DNA of 12,097 nt from Oscillospiraceae bacterium (GTDB lineage Bacteria > Bacillota > Clostridia > Oscillospirales > Ruminococcaceae), in assembly GCA_017440425.1 (NCBI GenBank), contig JAFSHJ010000091.1, forward strand, positions 1-12,097, given 5' to 3'. How positions within the stretch are numbered: the stretch's first letter is position 1; every line of letters begins with the position of its first letter. Both the position numbers and the translations under genes were made by a program. The notes under the pieces were generated by a model that did no database searches, was not told the origin of the DNA, and was given only the letters and a program-made list of their open reading frames with translations. Below are positions 7,167 through 12,097 of this stretch, piece by piece.

Positions 7167-8225
7167 TCAGTTGAGATGGCGCATGAGCTGGTCGGGATGG
7201 TCGGCATAGTTGAGGGCTGTCTCTTTGGATATCTTTCCTGCACGGTAGAGTGCGAGGATGGAGTTATCCATAGACATCATGCCGTCCTTCTGTCCCGCAA
7301 GGATAGCGTTTTCTATCTGATAGTTCTTGTTGTCGCGTATCATTGTGCGGATAGCGCCGTTTATCTGCATCACCTCAAAAACGGGGAGGTTGTTGCCGGC
7401 GACATCGGGCACCATCTGCTGGGAGACCATCGTGCGGAGCACGGTCGCCAGCTGGAAACGTATCTGTGACTGGGATGCACCGGAGAAGCTGTCGATAACG
7501 CGGTCGATGGCATTGACCGCGCCCTTGGTGTGCATTGTGGCAATTACGGTGTGTCCGGTCTCGGCAGCGGTGATGGCTGTGCGGATGGTTTCGGCATCAC
7601 GCATCTCGCCCAGCAGGATAACGTCGGGCGCCTGACGGAGGCAGGAGCGCAGCGCAGAGAGATAATCCGCCGTGTCAATGGCTATCTCACGCTGGCTCAC
7701 GATGCTGCGCTGGTTTCTGTGGAGATACTCAATGGGGTCCTCCAGGGTGATTATGTGGCAATCGCGGGTGCGGTTTATGCGGTCAATGATGCAGGCCTGG
7801 GTGGTGGATTTTCCGCTGCCTGCGGTGCCGGTGAAAAGTATCATACCGTGGGTGATGTCGGCAACGTCCATAACCTGCTTCGGAATATTTATCTCGTCCC
7901 ATTTGGGAATATCGAAAGATACCACGCGGACAACAGCGGCAAGGGAGTTGCGCTGACGGTAGGCATTGACACGGAAACGTGAGATGCCGGGGATGGCAAA
8001 GGAGAAATCGTCATCGCCAACCTCAAGATAGCGGTCGATGGAGCGTCCCGACAGCTCGTAAATGCTGTAGATGAGAGCCTTTGTGTCGGCAGGGGTAAGC
8101 TTGTTCTCCTCTATGGGGTGAATGTGTCCGTCGATCTTTTCGCTGATAGGTCCGCCTGCAATAATGAAGATATCGGAAGCGTGGTCGGCAACGGCTTTTT
8201 GGAGATAATTCTGCAGTTCTGACAT
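7167..8225 (-). CDS. pilT: PilT-type ATPase of a type IV pilus / secretion-like system
   Basis: A 352-residue cytoplasmic hexameric motor ATPase of the GspE/PilT superfamily. Walker A GTAGSGKST is at residues 133-141, the Asp box ITLEDPIEYLH at 159-169, Walker B DVILLGEMRD at 201-210 with catalytic Glu207, and the His box with His225 and His232. The N-terminal PAS-like domain begins with the HASDIFI pattern (15-21). At the C-terminus AIRTMIRD (291-298) corresponds to AIRNLIRE, the PilT retraction motif, and the length fits PilT rather than the longer PilB/GspE; no Cys4 zinc site is seen. The start has AAAGGTG about 9 bases upstream. It is the last gene of the operon, 22 bases after the 121-residue protein. 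PilT normally depolymerises pili; here it is the only motor in view, so it may power the whole system or work with a motor encoded elsewhere. Confidence 0.95.
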   Translation of the reverse strand: MSELQNYLQKAVADHASDIFIIAGGPISEKIDGHIHPIEENKLTPADTKALIYSIYELSGRSIDRYLEVGDDDFSFAIPGISRFRVNAYRQRNSLAAVVRVVSFDIPKWDEINIPKQVMDVADITHGMILFTGTAGSGKSTTQACIIDRINRTRDCHIITLEDPIEYLHRNQRSIVSQREIAIDTADYLSALRSCLRQAPDVILLGEMRDAETIRTAITAAETGHTVIATMHTKGAVNAIDRVIDSFSGASQSQIRFQLATVLRTMVSQQMVPDVAGNNLPVFEVMQINGAIRTMIRDNKNYQIENAILAGQKDGMMSMDNSILALYRAGKISKETALNYADHPDQLMRHLN

Positions 8226-8247
8226 TGAATATCACACCTTTTCAAAT

Positions 8248-8613
8248 TTAAGTGTTGGAAGAGACGGTCTGCCATTGCAGCACCGTCCACACCTCTCCGT
8301 CAAGGCGGAGGGTAACTTTTAATTCAAGGGAGGGAGAGACGGCGCAGGAATAGTGATAGATGTTGCCCTCTGCGGTGACGCTGTCGGGAAGCTGACCGAG
8401 ACGGAGCAGGGAAAATATCTCCTCGGCCTGCAGGTCTGCCTCGTAATAGTTTTTCACAGCCTCGGCATTTGCTGTGGAAAGTCTGCGCTCCGCCATGGCT
8501 GTGCTCATGGTCAAAAGAGAGAAGATGATGAGGCAGAGCACGGCAAAGATGATGAGCAGCGATACACCGCCCACAACGGGAGGAGCGGAATGCTTACGGT
8601 TTTTCACGGACAT
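8248..8613 (-). CDS. PilX/GspK-like minor pilin candidate (121 aa)
   Basis: A small protein with a basic 14-residue leader, a Gly-Gly at 15-16, one hydrophobic helix (about 17-35) and a helical stretch with AERRLSTANAEA and a later ADLQAEE. This layout resembles the N-terminus of PilX and GspK minor pilins, which also lack the Glu at position 5 of the mature protein; if cleaved after Gly16, position 5 is Ile. The rest is a short beta-rich domain ending in VLQWQTVSSNT. The start is uncertain: AGGAGGAGG abuts the ATG at 8611-8613 but is ideally spaced for the GTG two codons later (8605-8607). Either way it overlaps the end of the preceding gene by 14-20 bases, so translation is probably coupled. 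Assignment to a family is by architecture and position only. Confidence 0.75.
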   Translation of the reverse strand: MSVKNRKHSAPPVVGGVSLLIIFAVLCLIIFSLLTMSTAMAERRLSTANAEAVKNYYEADLQAEEIFSLLRLGQLPDSVTAEGNIYHYSCAVSPSLELKVTLRLDGEVWTVLQWQTVSSNT

Positions 8614-9025
8614 CCTCCTCCTGCCATCCCACAGTCAGCGAAAAGAGCTGCTCTTCGCCGCGGGATACGGTTATTTCGGATTTGGCAACAAGCTCTGCAT
8701 CTGTCTCCGATGGAACAGAGCGCAAAATATATTCAGCTTCGGCTTCGTTTTCAACGGGGAGCCACTCGCTGTCATAAAAAACAAGGAGAGAATCCTCCTC
8801 TGCAGTGCCGCAGAGGATATCCGCCGCCGCATCCGCATCGCCGCTGCAGGCCTTCATCAGCTCTGCGGCATTTTGTGCGGCACGCACGGCATTGTCAAGG
8901 GCCCGTCGGTCGTTTGAGACGGTGTTTGCCAGCAAAAATCCACGGATGCAGATTGTGGCAGCCAGCGCAAACACGCCCGCCATGCAGATAAGCTCCATCA
9001 GGGAGAGAAAGGCTTTGTTTCTCAT
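8594..9025 (-). CDS. Prepilin-like protein, PilV/ComG-type minor pilin candidate (143 aa)
   Basis: The N-terminus reads as a degenerate type IV prepilin signal: a short basic leader, then FLSLMELICMAG running into a hydrophobic helix. Aligned with the standard G|FTLIELLVV, the Ser, Leu, Met and Glu (Glu11) match Thr, Leu, Ile and Glu, but Phe6 stands where the cleavage-site Gly or Ala is expected. Alternatively Ala5|Phe6 is cut, which puts Glu at position 6. The helix is followed by an Ala-rich amphipathic stretch (about 40-72) and an acidic globular part. It is well expressed by signal: GGGAGG lies seven bases before the ATG. Its start overlaps the previous stop in an ATGA, and its end overlaps the next gene. 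Minor pilin or pseudopilin is the best guess. Confidence 0.78.
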   Translation of the reverse strand: MRNKAFLSLMELICMAGVFALAATICIRGFLLANTVSNDRRALDNAVRAAQNAAELMKACSGDADAAADILCGTAEEDSLLVFYDSEWLPVENEAEAEYILRSVPSETDAELVAKSEITVSRGEEQLFSLTVGWQEEDVREKP

Positions 9026-9534
9026 TGGGCAGCCTCCCTTCCGCTTCGCAGGGCAAGATAAACGGTCTGCTCGGTGCCGTCTTCAAAGGTTATGTCAAGG
9101 GTAACGGTTTTTTCGCTGCAGCTGAAGGAGAGCGCCTCCAGCGGAAGGATAGCCTGTCCGTCGGCAGGAGTAAAATAGGTGGCATCCGCTTCGGCAAAAA
9201 GCTCGTAGAGATAGCCGTCGTGGCAGTAGACGCGGGTGTAATATTCCCTGCCCTCGATGATCTCGGAAAAGCAGAGGGTGTTTCCGCTGTCGGATGGCTG
9301 AAGCAGGTCAAAATCGGTGACGAACCAGGCTCCCTCGGCATCGTTCTGATGGATGCGGGTCACCAGATATTGAGATATGGTTCTGTGGTCGTAATCGGCT
9401 CTGTCGCGGTTGACCTGGGCGCGGTAGACCTTTGCGCCGCCAAGCAGAATGACCGCCACAAAAACAGCGAAGACAGTAAACAGAAACAGGGGCGCCAGTT
9501 TACTGAAATCAGTACGGGTAATTTTTGTTTTCAT
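9022..9534 (-). CDS. Membrane-anchored pilus-operon protein, DUF4860-like (170 aa)
   Basis: It has one N-terminal membrane span (about residues 14-33, KLAPLFLFTVFAVF onwards), then AKVYRAQVNRDRADYDHRTI and a beta-rich extracytoplasmic domain of about 130 residues. The pattern recalls the DUF4860 family of uncharacterised clostridial proteins, from memory and not tested. It also has the layout of ComGF/PilW-like minor pilins: a long basic helix after the span, then a strand-rich domain with a QYLVTRIHQ stretch. No prepilin cleavage site or Glu5 is present. A GGA ribosome binding site lies about 8 bases before the ATG. Its gene starts one base after the upstream stop and shares ATGA with the next gene, so its product is likely made in step with the neighbouring pilin-like proteins. 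Specific function unknown. Confidence 0.78.
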   Translation of the reverse strand: MKTKITRTDFSKLAPLFLFTVFAVFVAVILLGGAKVYRAQVNRDRADYDHRTISQYLVTRIHQNDAEGAWFVTDFDLLQPSDSGNTLCFSEIIEGREYYTRVYCHDGYLYELFAEADATYFTPADGQAILPLEALSFSCSEKTVTLDITFEDGTEQTVYLALRSGREAAQ

Positions 9535-9535
9535 A

Positions 9536-9844
9536 TTATTTTTCCAATACAGTAATATCAGGCATCAGGTTGGATGCAAAGAGATCGTATTTAACATCAA
9601 AGCGCTTGGCATCGAGCTGCACGCCGTAGTGTTCGATAAGATATTCCGCATTTGGGGGATAGGCACCCTCCATGGCATAGCAGGAGACGGCGGCACGGGT
9701 GAGAGCGCGTTCAAGCTGTGCCTTTTCCTCCACAGCGTTTCCGGAGCTCAGGTGGTTTACGCCGTAGATAAAGAAAAGGAAGACCGCTGCCGCAGCAATG
9801 CAGAAGAAGAGGGGAGAGAAGCGGCGCAAAGACTTTTTCTTCAT
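9536..9844 (-). CDS. Small pilin-like membrane protein (102 aa)
   Basis: A very basic leader (MKKKSLRR) precedes a single hydrophobic span (about 11-29). Next comes a helix ERALTRAAVSCYAMEG with the motif GAYPPNAEYL (about 60-69) and a short C-terminal domain ending in ITVLEK. The helix plus Y...G.YP...L pattern right after the span is what major type IV pilins and pseudopilins such as GspG and ComGC show in the same place. The hydrophobic part, however, lacks the G|FTLIE processing motif altogether. The ribosome binding site AAGGTGAG directly follows the stop of the GspF-like gene nine bases upstream. By position, second after the platform protein, it occupies the place of comGC in comG operons. 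It may be the structural subunit or a lost or altered version of it; no function is assigned. Confidence 0.75.
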   Translation of the reverse strand: MKKKSLRRFSPLFFCIAAAAVFLFFIYGVNHLSSGNAVEEKAQLERALTRAAVSCYAMEGAYPPNAEYLIEHYGVQLDAKRFDVKYDLFASNLMPDITVLEK

Positions 9845-9853
9845 GTTCTCACC

Positions 9854-10906
9854 TTAACCTATCGTGTTCATGATGTTGGTGAGGGGGAGCATTACGGAAA
9901 GCAGGATAGCGCCCACCATCAGGGAGGTGACAAGCACCATAACGGGCTCAATTTTGGCAACGGTGCCTTCCAGCGCCTCTTCCGCTTCGGCGGTCATGCG
10001 CTCCGCAATGTTATCCATAACGCTGTCGGCGCTTCCCGTGAGAAGTCCCACCGAAAGCAGACGGCAGGCTGCGGGGGTGAGCAGCTCCGCCTCTTTGAGT
10101 GCGGTCACCACCTCTGTGCCGTTCTCCATGGCTTTAAGTGCCTTTTCGCAGCGGGCAAGAGCGTAGGGTCTGTCCTGAAGAAGGGTGCTTGCCAGCGAGA
10201 GTCCTTCCTCAATGGGAAGACCTGCGGCAAGAGCCATTGCAAAAGCACGGGCAAAATAGGCGTTGTTTATTTTACGCATCACGCCTCTGTCGCCGAAAAG
10301 CTTTTTAACAAGATCGGTGATTTTTTTGTTGAGGGCGGGCATCATCTGAACTATCAGAACAAAAATGAGCACAACGGCAAACAAAATGCCGATATAGGGA
10401 AGTATCGTGCCGAAAATATCGCCCGCCTTCAAAAGAAGTGCGGCAATTCCCGTCAGCGAACCGCCAAGAGATGCATAAACCTCATTGAAAATGGGGAAGA
10501 CTTTTATTAGCAGCACCGCAATGACCACCATCATCATCAACAGCAGGAGCGAGGGATAGGCAAATGCACGGGTGAGACTGCGGCGCAGGCGGTCCTTGTT
10601 CTCGTAGTCTGCGGCAAGTGCCTCCAAAGCCTCCTGTGTTCTGCCGGCATATTCGGACATCTTCAGCAGACCGGTAACGTGGGAGGGGAAAAGCTGTGTC
10701 TCCTCCAGCGCCTGATAGAAGGGAACACCGGTCTCAAGGGCCTCGGCGGTGTTTTTCAGCATCCCGCTGAAACGCTCATCCTCCTCTTCATCGGAGAGAA
10801 GCATCAGCGCATCGTCCAAACGGATGCCGGAGTGCATGAGAAGTGCAAGCTGGTGGAAAAGATCTGCAAGTATTCCATCGTTCAGCTCAAGCGGTTTCTT
10901 GTTCAT
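9854..10906 (-). CDS. GspF/PilC family inner-membrane platform protein
   Basis: A 350-residue polytopic protein that forms the membrane platform on which the motor ATPase acts to build or retract the pilus. It shows the usual two copies of the T2SSF domain. The first (about residues 13-135) has FHQLALLMHSGIRLDDAL and later the FAYPSLLLL entry to the first span. The second (about 215-340) has the related ARAFAMALAAGLPIEEGLSL and ends in a KIEPVMVL plus hydrophobic span. Spans are near 118-140, 165-188 and 320-342. It lacks most of the extra N-terminal cytoplasmic segment of roughly 400-residue homologues. The open frame extends to 11077, but that part overlaps the upstream gene and reads as junk. 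The ATG at 10904-10906 has AAAGGG seven bases before it and begins 29 bases after the transglutaminase stop. Confidence 0.94.
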   Translation of the reverse strand: MNKKPLELNDGILADLFHQLALLMHSGIRLDDALMLLSDEEEDERFSGMLKNTAEALETGVPFYQALEETQLFPSHVTGLLKMSEYAGRTQEALEALAADYENKDRLRRSLTRAFAYPSLLLLMMMVVIAVLLIKVFPIFNEVYASLGGSLTGIAALLLKAGDIFGTILPYIGILFAVVLIFVLIVQMMPALNKKITDLVKKLFGDRGVMRKINNAYFARAFAMALAAGLPIEEGLSLASTLLQDRPYALARCEKALKAMENGTEVVTALKEAELLTPAACRLLSVGLLTGSADSVMDNIAERMTAEAEEALEGTVAKIEPVMVLVTSLMVGAILLSVMLPLTNIMNTIG

Positions 10907-10935
10907 TTGAGATCCCTTTCTCGTTGGATATATTA

Positions 10936-12097
10936 TCAATAGATGTATTTGATGGTGTAGTTGCCGCCACCGCCGCCGGTGGAAGCAAGGGTGGGATCCA
11001 TTCTCTGCCAGGCAACGCCGTTGAAATAGATAACGCCGTCGATCCAGCCCTGGTCGGAAGACCAGACGCTTATCCATGCGTGGTAAGCTGTTCCCACATA
11101 TCCGACAACGAGCTTGCAGGGAATGCCCTGGCTGCGGAGCATACCTGTCATAAGTGCGGCATAGTCAAAGCAGATGCCCTTTTTCTGTGCAAGCACCTGG
11201 TCGAGGTTGGGGAGATAGCCGCTCTTAACGGTGGCAGCCTTCTGATAATCGTAAGAGATGTTGTTTACAACAAAGTTATATACAGCGGCAACCTTGTCCA
11301 GCAGGTTTTTCTTGCCTGCAACAAGGGTGGCTGCTTTGTTCATGGTGTTCTTTGCGTTTTCATAGTTGACATATTGGTTGGGGCGGATAAAGGGGGCAAA
11401 CTGGTCGGTGAGGTTTGCACGCAGACTTGTGGAAAGCAGCACGGCATATTTGTTGCCGGTGACATTCTGGAAAACCTTTACGGTGTAGCCGCCCGAACCG
11501 TCGGAGAGGGGGAAGACGGTCCACTGCTGTGCAGGCAGGTTGTAGGTGTAGGTGGTGCCGCTGGGACCTGTGACCTGCACCTTGAGACGTGCGGAAGAGG
11601 GCACCGAATATTTGACCATAATATAGCCGTCTTTTGCGTTGGAATAGTCAACGATGGCGGATTTGCCGGAGGCTGTCTGTGTGCCGGGTGCGGAGGGACG
11701 CAGCAGAGTTATCTGCGCAGGCTGGAGCACGGGTTCCAATGCCTCTGCCTCTTTTTCTATCTCTTCGGGTTTGGCAATGACGGTGGTGTCTTCCACTCCG
11801 GGTTGCACGACCACGGGCTTGGAGTTTTCTTCAGGTTTAGAGCTCTCTTCAGGTTTAGAGCTCTCTTCGGGTTTAGAGCTCTCTTCGGGTTTGGAGCTCT
11901 CCTCGGGTTTGGAGCTCTCTTCGGGCTTGGAGCTCTCCTCAGGTTTGGAGCTCTCTTCAGGCTTGGAGCTCTCCTCAGGCTTGGAGCTCTCCTCAGGCTT
12001 GGAGCTCTCTTCAGGCTTGGAGCTCTCCTCGGGTTTGGAACTTTCCTCAGGCTTGGAACTCTCTTCCGCCTCGGAAGAAGACTCGGTCTCGGAGGAG
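10936..12097 (-). CDS. Transglutaminase-like surface protein with hexapeptide-repeat linker (N-terminus outside window)
   Basis: The reading frame is open to the window edge. The visible N-terminal part is a Ser/Glu-rich stretch followed by the hexapeptide linker at 11818-12069, so an initiator GTG at 11814 is only an internal Val codon. Next is a Glu-rich spacer, a beta-sandwich-like region (about 11670-11410) and a transglutaminase-like domain. The papain-like triad is complete: Cys in KKGICFDYAAL (11170-11172), His in YHAWISVW (11080-11082) and Asp in RMDPTL (10996-10998). The chain ends with five glycines and NYTIKYIY. Such proteins act outside the cell as peptidases, amidases or cross-linkers; which applies cannot be told. 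The linker implies an anchored, secreted protein whose signal peptide lies beyond the window. It lies 29 bases upstream of the GspF-like gene with no terminator seen, so it probably belongs to the pilus-like operon. Confidence 0.9.
   Translation of the reverse strand, partial: SSETESSSEAEESSKPEESSKPEESSKPEESSKPEESSKPEESSKPEESSKPEESSKPEESSKPEESSKPEESSKPEESSKPEESSKPEENSKPVVVQPGVEDTTVIAKPEEIEKEAEALEPVLQPAQITLLRPSAPGTQTASGKSAIVDYSNAKDGYIMVKYSVPSSARLKVQVTGPSGTTYTYNLPAQQWTVFPLSDGSGGYTVKVFQNVTGNKYAVLLSTSLRANLTDQFAPFIRPNQYVNYENAKNTMNKAATLVAGKKNLLDKVAAVYNFVVNNISYDYQKAATVKSGYLPNLDQVLAQKKGICFDYAALMTGMLRSQGIPCKLVVGYVGTAYHAWISVWSSDQGWIDGVIYFNGVAWQRMDPTLASTGGGGGNYTIKYIY
11818..12069 (-). repeat. Tandem 18-bp repeat encoding 14 units of PEESSK in the transglutaminase-like protein
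   Basis: Fourteen in-frame 18-base units sit without gaps. Translated N to C they read AEESSK, then twelve PEESSK and finally PEENSK. Variation is nearly all at synonymous positions. Eleven central units contain the palindrome GAGCTC. The encoded linker is charged, proline-containing and probably extended, as in many surface proteins of gut Clostridia. Near-identity of the central units and drift at both ends fit recent expansion by slippage or unequal recombination. Confidence 0.95.

Noticed and set aside
10907..11077. 57-residue N-terminal extension of the GspF-like protein
   Set aside because: It overlaps the end of the transglutaminase gene in another frame, is Arg/His-rich junk, and a good ribosome binding site serves the ATG at 10904-10906.
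11818..12069. Possible CRISPR array
   Set aside because: The 18-base units are contiguous with no spacers and encode an in-frame hexapeptide linker.

Overview
The window looks like chromosomal DNA of a Gram-positive anaerobe of the class Clostridia, probably a gut Oscillospirales/Ruminococcaceae-type bacterium. This is inferred from moderate G+C, strong AGGAGG-type ribosome binding sites, sigma-A style promoters, a Ser-Ser-Lys-Pro-Glu-Glu type surface-protein linker, and the gene families present. No taxon can be fixed from the sequence alone. There are no rRNA or tRNA genes, CRISPR arrays or transposase genes, and no gene-free stretch longer than about 180 bases.

Region 1 (1-2422, plus strand) is the end of a heterodimeric ABC exporter operon. 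It holds the C-terminal nucleotide-binding domain of the degenerate subunit (TM287/BmrC type), followed one base later by the complete partner (TM288/BmrD type). The two chains carry complementary defects: Asp for the catalytic Glu and Gln for the switch His in the first, and LSQGQ for LSGGQ in the second. Together they form one consensus and one degenerate ATP site.

Region 2 (2423-2591), between convergent genes, is filled by a 156-base nested palindrome. A two-part outer stem of 22 plus 15 bp encloses two long GC-rich hairpins and one tiny one, giving a cloverleaf-like fold. It may be a mobile palindromic repeat, a bidirectional terminator, or both.

Region 3 (2592-7106, minus strand) holds a Na/Pi cotransporter with a PhoU-like tail under its own extended -10 promoter. 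Upstream of it lies a two-gene unit, an M29 aminopeptidase followed by a MATE exporter, with a clear TTGACT-17-TATACT promoter.

Region 4 (7126-12097, minus strand) is a compact type IV pilus / competence-like operon of seven tightly spaced or overlapping genes, ending in a rho-independent terminator. In transcription order: a secreted or surface transglutaminase-like protein with a 14-unit hexapeptide linker (its N-terminus lies outside the window), a GspF/PilC platform protein, four small single-span membrane proteins resembling pilins or minor pilins, and a PilT-type ATPase. No PilB-type extension ATPase, prepilin peptidase or pilin with a standard G|FTLIE processing site is seen. The co-transcribed transglutaminase and the degenerate pilin-like proteins make this the most unusual part of the window.
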